Assembly (NCBI RefSeq): GCF_036231965.1
Contig: NZ_CP109499.1
Coordinates: 6,262,001 to 6,326,000 of the forward strand
DNA from: Streptomyces sp. NBC_01428
GTDB taxonomy: Bacteria > Actinomycetota > Actinomycetes > Streptomycetales > Streptomycetaceae
Direction of reading: 5' to 3'
Length of the DNA stretch: 64,000 nt
The notes beneath the pieces were generated by a model that saw nothing but the letters and a program-made list of their open reading frames with translations, did no database searches and was not told where the DNA came from. The translations under genes were made by a program, and so were the position numbers. Below are positions 51,642 to 59,837 of this stretch, piece after piece. Each line of letters opens with the position of its first letter. Position 1 is the first letter of the stretch.

Positions 51642-53264
51642 ATGACTAGTCAGACCACCATCGACAAGCCGGAGCCCGGCGACAAGGCTCCGGTCTCCCC
51701 GTCGGACGGGGCCCCGTCCACGGGCCTGCGCGGCCATCCGTGGTTCACCCTCATCACCGTGGCCGTCGGGGTCATGATGGTGGCCCTGGACGGCACCATC
51801 GTCGCGATCGCCAACCCCGCCATCCAGAAGGACCTCGGCGCGAGCTTCGCCGACGTCCAGTGGATCACCAACGGCTACTTCCTCGCCCTCGCGGTCACCC
51901 TGATCACCGCGGGCAAGCTCGGCGACCGCTTCGGCCACCGGCAGACCTTCCTCATAGGCGTCCTCGGCTTCGCCGCGGCCTCCGGTGCGATCGGCTTCTC
52001 CAGCAGCATCGCCCTGGTCGTCACCTTCCGCGTCTTCCAGGGCCTGTTCGGCGCCCTGCTGATGCCGGCCGCGCTCGGCCTGCTGCGCGCCACCTTCCCG
52101 GCCGAGAAGCTGAACATGGCGATCGGCATCTGGGGCATGGTCATCGGCGCCTCCACCGCGGGCGGCCCGATCCTCGGCGGCCTGCTCGTCCAGCACGTCA
52201 GCTGGCAGTCGGTGTTCTTCATCAACGTGCCCGTCGGTGTCCTCGCGCTGGTCCTCGGCACGCTGATCCTCACCGACCACCGCGCCGCGAACGCCCCGCG
52301 CTCCTTCGACCTCCTCGGCATCGCGCTGCTCTCCGGCGCCATGTTCTGCCTGGTCTGGGCCCTCATCAAGGCGCCGGCGTGGGGCTGGGGCGACGGTCTG
52401 ACCTGGACCTTCCTGGTCGTCTCGATCGCCGGCTTCGTGCTCTTCGCCCTCTGGGAGAAGCGGGTGAAGGAGCCGCTGATCCCGCTCGCCCTGTTCCGCT
52501 CCGTGCCGCTGTCGGCCGGTGTGGTGCTGATGGTCCTGATGGCCATCGCCTTCCTCGGCGGTCTGTTCTTCGTCACGTTCTACCTGCAGCGGGTGCACGG
52601 CATGAGCCCGGTCGACGCCGGTCTGCACCTGCTCCCGCTGACCGGAATGATGATCGTGGGCTCGCCGCTGGCCGGCGCCCTGATCAGCAAGGTCGGCCCG
52701 CGCATCCCGCTCGCCGGCGGCATGGCGCTCACCGCGGTCTCCATGTACGGCATGTCCACGCTGGACACGGACACGAGCAGCCTGGTCATGTCGATCTGGT
52801 TCGCCGGTCTCGGCCTCGGTCTCGCGCCGGTCATGGTCGGCGCCACCGAGGTCATCGTCGGCAACGCGCCGATGGAGCTGTCCGGTGTCGCCGGCGGGCT
52901 CCAGCAGGCCGCCATGCAGATCGGCGGCAGCCTCGGCACGGCCGTGCTGGGTGCCGTCATGGCCTCCAAGGTCGACAGCGACCTCGCGGGCAACTGGGCC
53001 GACGCCAAGCTGCCGCCGCTCACCCCGGCCCAGCTCGACCAGGCGTCCGAGGCCGTCCGGGGCGGCGTCGCGCCGGTTCCCCCGGGCACGCCGGCCGCGA
53101 TCGCCGCGCGGATCACGGACGTCGCCCACGACACCTTCATCTCCGGCATGAGCCTCGCCTGCCTCGTCGCCGCGGCCGTCGCCGTCGTGGCGGTGTTCGT
53201 GGCACTGCTCACCAAGCGCGGCGACAACGCCGACGCCGCCGGAGCGGGCGCCGGACACATCTGA
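51642..53264 (+). CDS. DHA2-family (EmrB/QacA type) drug:H+ antiporter, 14 TM
   Basis: 540 residues. About 14 hydrophobic helices; motif A between TM2 and TM3 (GKLGDRFGHRQTFL), motif C-like GGPILGGLLVQHVSWQSVFFINVPVG and the TM1 motif D1 LDGTIVAIANPAIQKDL are all present. It exports cationic or amphiphilic toxicants or antibiotics across the membrane. Divergent from TetR with shared operators, a classic inducible-efflux arrangement. No ribosome site; leaderless promoter. Confidence 0.92.
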   Translation: MTSQTTIDKPEPGDKAPVSPSDGAPSTGLRGHPWFTLITVAVGVMMVALDGTIVAIANPAIQKDLGASFADVQWITNGYFLALAVTLITAGKLGDRFGHRQTFLIGVLGFAAASGAIGFSSSIALVVTFRVFQGLFGALLMPAALGLLRATFPAEKLNMAIGIWGMVIGASTAGGPILGGLLVQHVSWQSVFFINVPVGVLALVLGTLILTDHRAANAPRSFDLLGIALLSGAMFCLVWALIKAPAWGWGDGLTWTFLVVSIAGFVLFALWEKRVKEPLIPLALFRSVPLSAGVVLMVLMAIAFLGGLFFVTFYLQRVHGMSPVDAGLHLLPLTGMMIVGSPLAGALISKVGPRIPLAGGMALTAVSMYGMSTLDTDTSSLVMSIWFAGLGLGLAPVMVGATEVIVGNAPMELSGVAGGLQQAAMQIGGSLGTAVLGAVMASKVDSDLAGNWADAKLPPLTPAQLDQASEAVRGGVAPVPPGTPAAIAARITDVAHDTFISGMSLACLVAAAVAVVAVFVALLTKRGDNADAAGAGAGHI

Positions 53265-53515
53265 CGGACGGGGTCACCCGGGGATCGCGTGGCGGAATGT
53301 CGCCTATCCGGGTGATCACGCTCACGTTCCCTCCCGTTCGGCACACGCCGCAGGTCACAGTGGGTCAAGTCCTCCGTACGGCCTGGAGGGCGACCGGGTC
53401 TGCGGCGCGCTGCCGGAGGGGGGTGGCGCGCGTGCAGGTCTGTACGCGTGGAACGGGGGTACCCGAGGCATCGACCCGAACCGACCGAGAGGTCACGGGA
53501 GTTCAGGAGTTGATG

Positions 53516-53815
53516 ATGGCGGGCTTCGGAAACGGTACGCGCAGGTACCCCCGTTCACGTGGCCGGATGGGACCACGGACCGGGCCGGACAGCGCGACCT
53601 TGGGCATCATCGGAGTCGTGTGCGCGGTTGCCGGCTTCTTCACGCTGGGAATCGTCCTCGGGCCGGTCGCGATGATCTGCGGCTGGTTCTCGATGGGGCG
53701 CCGCTGGACGGGCTCGGGGCCGGTACCGGCTCTGATCGCCCTCGTCCTGGGAGCGATCGACACACTCCTGGCGATCATCTGGCTGGCGGGCGGCGCGGGC
53801 AACGGCCTGCTCTGA
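53516..53815 (+). CDS. Small DUF4190-like membrane protein
   Basis: 99 residues. A basic N-terminal stretch (RRYPRSRGRMGPR) precedes two helices (LGIIGVVCAVAGFFTLGIVLGPVAMICGWFSM and PALIALVLGAIDTLLAIIWLAGG). The layout matches the DUF4190 family of two-helix proteins. AGGAG lies 6 nt before this ATG; the ATG just before it is too close to the ribosome site. Function is unknown. A 250-bp gap separates it from the exporter. Confidence 0.75.
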   Translation: MAGFGNGTRRYPRSRGRMGPRTGPDSATLGIIGVVCAVAGFFTLGIVLGPVAMICGWFSMGRRWTGSGPVPALIALVLGAIDTLLAIIWLAGGAGNGLL

Positions 53816-53833
53816 GGCCGCTCGACGGCTGTC

Positions 53834-53883
53834 ACCTGTTGTGGGCCCGTGTGCCGCTGCGAGCGGCGCGCGGGCCCACAGGT
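53834..53883. terminator. Bidirectional terminator between DUF4190 and potassium-channel genes
   Basis: A long hairpin with arms ACCTGT..GTGGGCCCG..GCCGCT and AGCGGC..CGGGCCCAC..AGGT, a 3-nt loop and a few bulges, sits between converging stops. Confidence 0.8.
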
Positions 53884-54663
53884 CTAGGTGGGGGAGTGCT
53901 CCTCGGACCCTGACGGCAGGGGGTGCGGGAGGAGACCCGGGGTGCCCGTGAGGGCGGTGAGCTCGGCGCGCAGGGCCCGTACCTCCTGGGTGAGGGCCTC
54001 GATCGCCGCGGTCTGCCGGCGTTCCTCCACGTCGTCCTTCTCGAACCGGGAGATGAACCAGGCGGCGATGTTCGCGGTGACCACACCGAGCAGGGCGATC
54101 CCCGACAGCATCAGACCGACGGCGAGGACCCTGCCCATCCCGGTGGTCGGGGCGTGGTCGCCGTACCCCACGGTCGTCATCGTCGTGAAGGACCACCACA
54201 CCGCGTCACCCAGCGTCCGGATGTTCCCGTTGGGCGAGTCCCGCTCCACGGACAGCACGGCGAGCGAGCCGAACATCAGCAGTCCGACGACCGCGCCCCC
54301 GACGTACGTCGTCAGCCGGATCTGCGAGGCCATCCGCGCCCGCCGCCCCACGAGCATCAGCGTGGAGACGAGCCGAAGGAGCCGCAGCGGCTGGAGGATC
54401 GGCAGGACCACCGCGCACAGATCCAGCCAGTGGGTCCGGACGAAGTCCCGCCGCCGGCCGGAGAGCGCGAGCCGTACCAGGTAGTCGGCCGCGAACGCCC
54501 CCCACACCACCCACTCCACCACCGTGCAGGTGAGCGCCACCGCCGGTTCCGCGTCGCTGTCCACGATCGGCACGGCGTACGCGAGGGCGAAGGCCACCGC
54601 GAGGACGAGCAGGGGCCGCTGGGTGTGCAGCTCCCAACGGGCCTGAGCCGATTCTTGCGTCAT
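53884..54663 (-). CDS. Voltage-gated-type potassium channel (6 TM) with C-terminal coiled coil
   Basis: 259 residues. S1 (LLVLAVAFALAYAVPIV), S2 (VVEWVVWGAFAADYLVRL), S3 (WLDLCAVVLPIL), S4-like Arg-rich helix (LRLLRLVSTLMLVGRRAR), S5, a pore loop with selectivity filter TMTTVGYGD, S6 (VLAVGLMLSGIALLGVVTANIAAWF), then a coiled coil (EERRQTAAIEALTQEVRALRAEL). The last part likely tetramerises the channel, as in KvLm/NaChBac relatives. A TACGAT box 6 nt before the ATG suggests a leaderless mRNA. Confidence 0.9.
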   Translation of the reverse strand: MTQESAQARWELHTQRPLLVLAVAFALAYAVPIVDSDAEPAVALTCTVVEWVVWGAFAADYLVRLALSGRRRDFVRTHWLDLCAVVLPILQPLRLLRLVSTLMLVGRRARMASQIRLTTYVGGAVVGLLMFGSLAVLSVERDSPNGNIRTLGDAVWWSFTTMTTVGYGDHAPTTGMGRVLAVGLMLSGIALLGVVTANIAAWFISRFEKDDVEERRQTAAIEALTQEVRALRAELTALTGTPGLLPHPLPSGSEEHSPT

Positions 54664-54669
54664 GAGCGC

Positions 54670-54675
54670 ATCGTA
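54670..54675 (-). promoter_or_regulatory. -10 box of leaderless potassium-channel promoter
   Basis: TACGAT on the minus strand, 6 nt before the ATG at 54663; it lies just before the long palindrome terminating aceE. Confidence 0.5.
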
Positions 54676-54684
54676 GGAAGAAAG

Positions 54685-54724
54685 GCGGAGGGGCGGCGGG
54701 CCGATCGGCCCGCCGCCCCTCCGC
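54685..54724 (-). terminator. 40-bp perfect palindrome terminator after aceE
   Basis: Two 20-bp arms meet at GATC with no unpaired loop bases in the duplex; the arm starts GCGGAGGGGCGGCGGG. It lies 14 bp after the aceE stop and just before the channel promoter, insulating the channel gene from aceE transcription. Confidence 0.88.
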
Positions 54725-54738
54725 TTCGCCGCGAACGG

Positions 54739-57486
54739 CTACGCGTCCCCGCCCGCAGCGCCCGGGTCCGCCGCCGTCACGTCCAGGAGCTGGTAACGGT
54801 CCACGGCCTGCTTCAGCACCGACCGGTCCACCTTGCCCTCACGGGCCAGCTCGGTCAGCACGCCGACCACGATCGACTGCGCGTCGATGTGGAAGAACCG
54901 GCGGGCCGCGCCGCGCGTGTCCGCGAAGCCGAAGCCGTCCGCGCCGAGGGACTGGTAGGTGCCGGGCACCCAGCGCGCGATCTGGTCCGGGACCGAGCGC
55001 ATCCAGTCCGAGACGGCCACGAACGGGCCCTCGGAGTCGGACAGCTTCCGCGTCACGTACGGGACGCGCTGCTCCTCCTCGGGGTGCAGCAGGTTGTGCC
55101 GCTCCACGTCGACGGCCTCGCGCCGCAGCTCGTTCCAGGAGGTCGCCGACCAGACGTCCGCCCGGACGTTCCAGTCCTCGGCGAGGATCCGCTGGGCCTC
55201 GACGGCCCACGGGACGGCGACACCGGAAGCGAGGATCTGCGCCGGGATGGTGCCCGACGTGCCCGCGGCGTAGCGGTGGATGCCCTTGAGGATGCCCTCG
55301 GTGTCCACGTTCTCCGGCTCGGCCGGGTGCTGGATCGGCTCGTTGTACACGGTGAGGTAGTAGAAGACGTCCTCGCCGTGCGGGTGTTCCTCGGTCGAGC
55401 CGTACATCCGGCGCAGGCCGTCCTGCACGATGTGCGCGATCTCGAAACCGAACGCCGGGTCGTAGGCGACACAGCCCGGGTTCGTCGAGGCGAGCAGCTG
55501 CGAGTGGCCGTCCGCGTGCTGCAGGCCCTCACCGGTCAGCGTCGTCCGCCCGGCGGTCGCGCCCAGCACGAAACCGCGCGCCAACTGGTCGGCCATCTGC
55601 CAGAACTGGTCGCCGGTGCGCTGGAAACCGAACATCGAGTAGAAGACGTAGACCGGGATGAGCGGCTCGCCGTGGGTGGCGTACGCCGAACCCGCGGCGA
55701 TCAGCGAGGCCGTGCAACCGGCCTCCGAGATGCCGTCGTGCAGCATCTGGCCGGTCGGCGACTCCTTGTAGGCGAGGAGCAGTTCACGGTCCACCGACTC
55801 GTACTGCTGGCCGAGCGGGTTGTAGATCTTCGCACTCGGGAAGAACGAGTCCATGCCGAACGTGCGGTACTCGTCGGGCGCGATCAGCACGAACCGCCTG
55901 CCGATCTCCTTGTCCCGCATGAGGTCCTTGAGGAGTCGCACAAAGGCCATGGTCGTCGCGATGGACTGCTGACCCGAGCCCTTCTTCACGCTCGCGTACG
56001 TCTTGTCCTCGGGCAGTGCCAGGGGCTTCGACCGCACGACACGCGTCGGGACGTACCCGCCGAGCCCCTTGCGGCGGTCGTGCATGTACTGGATCTCCTC
56101 CGAGTCCCGGCCCGGGTGGTAGTACGGCGGCGCGCCGTCCTCCAGCTCCTTGTCGGAGATCGGCAGGTGCAGGCGGTCACGGAAGCCCTTGAGGTCGGCG
56201 ACCGTCAGCTTCTTCATCTGGTGCGTGGCGTTGCGGCCCTCGAAGTTCGGGCCGAGCGTCCAGCCCTTGACCGTCTGCGCGAGGATCACCGTCGGCTGGC
56301 CCGAGTGGGTCTTGGCCGCCGAGAACGCCGCGTAGATCTTCTTGTGGTCGTGTCCGCCGCGGCCCAGGTGCAGGATCTGGTCGTCGGTCATGTTCTCGAC
56401 CATGGCGCGCAGCCGGTGGTCGTCGCCGAAGAAGTGGTCGCGGATGTACGCGCCCGTCTCCGTGGCGTACGTCTGGAACTGGCCGTCCGGCGTGGTGTTC
56501 AGCCGGTTGACCAGCACGCCGTCGCGGTCCTGGGCGAGCAGCGGGTCCCAGGTGCGGTCCCAGACCAGCTTGATCACGTTCCAGCCGGCGCCGCGGAACT
56601 GCGACTCCAGCTCCTGGACGATCTTGCCGTTGCCGCGCACCGGGCCGTCGAGGCGCTGGAGGTTGCAGTTGACGACGAAGGTCAGGTTGTCCAGGCCCTC
56701 GCGCGCCGCGATCGAGAGCTGGCCGAGCGACTCCGGCTCGTCCATCTCGCCGTCGCCGAGGAACGCCCAGACGTGGGACTTGGAGGTGTCGGCGATGCCG
56801 CGCGCCTCCATGTAGCGGTTCATCCGGGCCTGGAAGATCGCGCCGAGCGGGCCGAGGCCCATCGAGACGGTCGGGAACTCCCAGAAGTCCGGCATCAGCC
56901 GCGGGTGCGGGTACGAGGACAGCCCGTAGGGCGCCTTCGACTTCTCCTGGCGGAACGCGTCGAGCTGCTGCTCGGAGAGCCGGTCCAGGAGGAACGCGCG
57001 GGCGTAGATGCCCGGCGAGGCGTGCCCCTGGAAGAAGATCTGGTCGCCGCCGTCGCCCTCGTCCTTGCCGCGGAAGAAGTGGTTGAAGCCCACGTCGTAG
57101 AGCGAGGCCGAGGAGGCGAAGGTCGCGATGTGGCCGCCCACACCGATGCCGGGGCGCTGCGCCCGGGAGACCATCACGGCCGCGTTCCAGCGGGTCGCGT
57201 TCAGGACCTTGCGCTCGATCTCCTCGTTGCCGGGGAAGAACGGCTCGTCCTTGGTGGCGATCGTGTTGACGTAGTCCGTGCTGCGCATCTCGGGCACGGC
57301 CACGCGCTTCTCGCGGGCCCGCTCGATCAGCCGCAGCATCAGATAGCGGGCGCGCTCACGGCCGCGCTGGTCGACGGCGGCGTCGAGCGAGTCGAGCCAC
57401 TCCTGAGTCTCCTCAGGGTCGAAGTCCGGGACCTGGCTGGGAAGGCCGCCAATGATGACCGGGTTGCGATCGGATCCGGAAGCCAC
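54739..57486 (-). CDS. aceE: Pyruvate dehydrogenase E1 component, homodimeric type
   Basis: 915 residues from GTG. The thiamine-diphosphate motif is FLGDGEMDEPES (GDG...N-type, about residue 246), with GVGGHIATFAS upstream near 104 and the transketolase-like pyrimidine domain FVLIAPDEYRTFGMDS in the middle. It decarboxylates pyruvate and passes acetyl to E2 (lipoyl) and E3 for acetyl-CoA. Length matches E. coli AceE (887) with small insertions. AAGGAA lies 4 nt before the GTG. Neighbouring DUF3052 and AhpE genes are conserved next to aceE in actinobacteria. Confidence 0.96.
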   Translation of the reverse strand: MASGSDRNPVIIGGLPSQVPDFDPEETQEWLDSLDAAVDQRGRERARYLMLRLIERAREKRVAVPEMRSTDYVNTIATKDEPFFPGNEEIERKVLNATRWNAAVMVSRAQRPGIGVGGHIATFASSASLYDVGFNHFFRGKDEGDGGDQIFFQGHASPGIYARAFLLDRLSEQQLDAFRQEKSKAPYGLSSYPHPRLMPDFWEFPTVSMGLGPLGAIFQARMNRYMEARGIADTSKSHVWAFLGDGEMDEPESLGQLSIAAREGLDNLTFVVNCNLQRLDGPVRGNGKIVQELESQFRGAGWNVIKLVWDRTWDPLLAQDRDGVLVNRLNTTPDGQFQTYATETGAYIRDHFFGDDHRLRAMVENMTDDQILHLGRGGHDHKKIYAAFSAAKTHSGQPTVILAQTVKGWTLGPNFEGRNATHQMKKLTVADLKGFRDRLHLPISDKELEDGAPPYYHPGRDSEEIQYMHDRRKGLGGYVPTRVVRSKPLALPEDKTYASVKKGSGQQSIATTMAFVRLLKDLMRDKEIGRRFVLIAPDEYRTFGMDSFFPSAKIYNPLGQQYESVDRELLLAYKESPTGQMLHDGISEAGCTASLIAAGSAYATHGEPLIPVYVFYSMFGFQRTGDQFWQMADQLARGFVLGATAGRTTLTGEGLQHADGHSQLLASTNPGCVAYDPAFGFEIAHIVQDGLRRMYGSTEEHPHGEDVFYYLTVYNEPIQHPAEPENVDTEGILKGIHRYAAGTSGTIPAQILASGVAVPWAVEAQRILAEDWNVRADVWSATSWNELRREAVDVERHNLLHPEEEQRVPYVTRKLSDSEGPFVAVSDWMRSVPDQIARWVPGTYQSLGADGFGFADTRGAARRFFHIDAQSIVVGVLTELAREGKVDRSVLKQAVDRYQLLDVTAADPGAAGGDA

Positions 57487-57953
57487 GCTGTTCCTTCGCT
57501 GTCAGAGGGCTGTCTGCGGTGGGTTTCCCCTGTATCTGCACCGTTCCCCATCGTGTACCTCGGGAACGCATACGTCATCTCTACTTAGGGGTAACCGAGA
57601 CGCTCGTGCAGACCGCTGGGACGGGCCCGACCAAAACGCAACGATACGCTCAGTACGTGACGCGTTCCGCAAAGCCGTTCGGTTCTCGTAGGCTCCAAGG
57701 GTTCCGAAGTTCATAAATGGGGCAGAAGGGTGTGGTGCGCGTCACGAGGCCTGATGAAGGCCCACCGGGAGGTGCGTCGGCACTGCCAGGATCGTCACCG
57801 TTTCGGCGGTCTCGACGGCCGGGTACTTGCGCGATCCGCTCCGCCCGTGTGGACTACGGCCAATGCTGCGCGCACGCGCGTGGCTGAGACTCCCCCGAGC
57901 TCTGGACGAGTGGGGGGAGACCCCAATCCCGAAACATGATCAGGAGGCAAGCC
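57487..57953. other. Divergent intergenic region between aceE and DUF3052 gene
   Basis: 467 bp. It must hold the promoters of aceE and the DUF3052 gene. The best plus-strand candidate is TTCCGC-18 nt-TAGGCT ending near 57693, giving a long leader. No convincing small ORF with ribosome site was identified. Confidence 0.4.
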
Positions 57954-58382
57954 GTGAGCGCGACCGCGGACCACGCGGAGGAGCGGACCAACCCGGCCGC
58001 CAGGCTGGGGTTCGAGCCCGGACAGGTGGTCCAGGAGATCGGCTTCGACGACGACGTTGACCACGAGCTCCGTGAAGGCATCGAATCGCTGATCGGCCAG
58101 GATCTGGTCGACGAGGACTACGACGACACCGCTGACGTGGTGCTGTTGTGGTTCCGGGACGAGGACGGCGATCTCACGGACGCACTGGTGGACGTCATCG
58201 GTCTCCTCGAGGACGGCGGCATGATCTGGCTGCTGACCCCGAAGACCGGCAGGGACGGTTACGTCGAGCCCAGCGACATCAGTGATGCCGCACAGACAGC
58301 CGGCCTCTCCCAGACGAAGAGCATCTCCGTCGGCAAGGAATGGTCGGGCACCCGCCTGGCCACCCCCAAGTCGAAGCGCTGA
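57954..58382 (+). CDS. DUF3052 family protein
   Basis: 142 residues from GTG with AGGAGG 7 nt upstream. It is acidic and contains the family core ARLGFEPGQVVQEIGFDDDVDHELREGIE and VVLLWFRDEDGDLTDALVDVIGLLEDGGMIWLLTP. The fold resembles a small Rossmann-like domain. Function is unknown. It is conserved between aceE and ahpE in mycobacteria and streptomycetes, as I recall. A strong terminator follows. Confidence 0.87.
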   Translation: MSATADHAEERTNPAARLGFEPGQVVQEIGFDDDVDHELREGIESLIGQDLVDEDYDDTADVVLLWFRDEDGDLTDALVDVIGLLEDGGMIWLLTPKTGRDGYVEPSDISDAAQTAGLSQTKSISVGKEWSGTRLATPKSKR

Positions 58383-58411
58383 GCTGCAGCCCCGTCTGCA
58401 AGCAGAGCATC

Positions 58412-58451
58412 CGTGAGGCCCCCGCCGAGCCACCTCGGCGGGGGCCTCACG
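58412..58451 (+). terminator. Hairpin terminator after DUF3052
   Basis: A perfect 18-bp stem (GTGAGGCCCCCGCCGAG within the left arm) with a 4-nt CCAC loop. Confidence 0.9.
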
Positions 58452-58582
58452 CATGCCCGCGACCACCCGGACGGCGCCCGTCCGTCCGCCCCGTGATCCA
58501 CCCGGCGGGACCGCACCGGGGCCCGACGACGATCACTGCGTACGCTGGTCGTCACCCGAACAGACCCTTGGAAGGGAAGCGA

Positions 58583-59047
58583 GTGAGCATGACCGTCGAC
58601 GTCGGCACCAAGGCACCGGACTTCGAGCTGAAGGACAACCACGGCGCCACCGTGAGGCTCTCCGACTTCCGGGGCGAGAAGAACGTGGTGCTGCTCTTCT
58701 ACCCCTTCGCCTTCACCGGGGTGTGCACGGGCGAGCTGTGCTCCCTGCGGGACAACCTGCCGCAGTTCACCGAGCGCGACACCCAGCTGCTCGCCGTGTC
58801 CAACGACTCCATCCACACCCTGCGGGTCTTCGCCGAGCAGGAGGGCCTGGAGTACCCGCTGCTGTCGGACTTCTGGCCGCACGGCAACGTCTCGCGCGCC
58901 TACGGCGTCTTCGACGAGGACAAGGGCTGTGCGGTGCGCGGCACGTTCATCATCGACAAGGAGGGCGTGGTCCGCTGGACCGTCGTCAACGCCCTGCCCG
59001 ACGCGCGTGACCTGAACGAGTACGTCAAGGCGCTCGACACCCTGTGA
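58583..59047 (+). CDS. ahpE: AhpE-type peroxiredoxin
   Basis: 154 residues from GTG; an ATG two codons later gives 152. GAAGGGA lies 5 nt before the GTG. The peroxidatic Cys is in AFTGVCTGELCSLRD (Pxxx(T/S)xxC, residue 48), with another Cys five residues later, matching the AhpE/BCP-like group. It reduces hydroperoxides in the cytoplasm. It precedes the TerD genes and fits a redox or stress theme. Confidence 0.9.
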   Translation: MSMTVDVGTKAPDFELKDNHGATVRLSDFRGEKNVVLLFYPFAFTGVCTGELCSLRDNLPQFTERDTQLLAVSNDSIHTLRVFAEQEGLEYPLLSDFWPHGNVSRAYGVFDEDKGCAVRGTFIIDKEGVVRWTVVNALPDARDLNEYVKALDTL

Positions 59048-59088
59048 TTCTTCGGTTCCAAGCCCTGCGGGGCACGGGAACCCGTCAC

Positions 59089-59111
59089 TAGGATCGGATC
59101 GTTGATCCGAT
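59089..59111 (+). promoter_or_regulatory. Putative terD promoter with palindromic operator
   Basis: A TAGGAT -10 box (59089-59094) runs into ATCGGATC-GTT-GATCCGAT (59093-59111), a perfect 8-bp-arm inverted repeat over the expected transcription start. Confidence 0.55.
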
Positions 59112-59161
59112 ACCAACGCACCTACGGGGCGCCCCGCCCCTGAACACCATTGGGAGGACTC

Positions 59162-59737
59162 GTGGGAGTCAGCCTCAGCAAGGGCGGCAACGTTTCGCTG
59201 TCGAAGGAGGCCCCGGGACTGACCGCGGTCATCATCGGTCTGGGGTGGGACGTCCGCACCACCACCGGCACGGACTTCGACCTCGACGCCAGCGCCCTGC
59301 TCACGAACGACCAGGGAAAGGTCTCCGGCGACCAGAACTTCGTGTTCTTCAACAACCTGAAGAGCCCGGACGGCTCGGTCGAGCACACCGGTGACAACAC
59401 CACCGGCGAGGGCGAGGGCGACGACGAGCAGATCAAGGTCAACCTCGCCACCGTCCCGGCCGACGTCCAGAAGATCGTCTTCCCGGTCTCGATCTACGAC
59501 GCCGAGAACCGCCAGCAGTCCTTCGGCCAGGTCCGCAACGCGTTCATCCGCGTGGTGAACCAGGCGGGCGGCGCGGAGATCGCCCGCTACGACCTCTCCG
59601 AGGACGCCTCGACGGAGACCGCGATGGTCTTCGGCGAGCTGTACCGCAACGGCGCGGAGTGGAAGTTCCGCGCCATCGGCCAGGGGTACGCCTCGGGCCT
59701 GCGCGGCATCGCGCAGGACTTCGGCGTCAACGTCTGA
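59162..59737 (+). CDS. terD: TerD family stress/tellurium-resistance protein
   Basis: 191 residues from GTG with GGGAGGA 3 nt upstream. Calcium-binding acidic motifs are FDLDASALL (about residue 40) and GDNTTGEGEGDDEQ (about 79), with YDLSEDASTETAMVFGELYR near the end. TerD proteins bind Ca2+ and act with TerC in membrane-associated stress responses. It is first of the Ter genes and highly similar to the next gene. Confidence 0.92.
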   Translation: MGVSLSKGGNVSLSKEAPGLTAVIIGLGWDVRTTTGTDFDLDASALLTNDQGKVSGDQNFVFFNNLKSPDGSVEHTGDNTTGEGEGDDEQIKVNLATVPADVQKIVFPVSIYDAENRQQSFGQVRNAFIRVVNQAGGAEIARYDLSEDASTETAMVFGELYRNGAEWKFRAIGQGYASGLRGIAQDFGVNV

Positions 59738-59758
59738 GCCCTCGGGCCTCAGCCGTCC

Positions 59759-59795
59759 GGCCCGGCGCCGCACCTCTTCGGTGCGGCGCCGGGCC
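59759..59795 (+). terminator. Hairpin between the two terD genes
   Basis: A perfect 16-bp stem (GGCCCGGCGCCGCACC) with a 5-nt TCTTC loop, lying between tandem genes, so it may attenuate rather than end transcription. Confidence 0.75.
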
Positions 59796-59837
59796 CGCTG
59801 TACCAAGTGAAGATCGACCTCGGGGAGGACCAGCATC

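Noticed and set aside
54685..54724. Possible insertion-sequence terminal repeat or attachment site
   Set aside because: No transposase, target duplication or integrase nearby; location after aceE fits a terminator.
53923..57588. 1221-codon plus-strand open frame opposite aceE
   Set aside because: Antisense shadow of aceE; no domain, Val/His/Arg-rich, no ribosome site.
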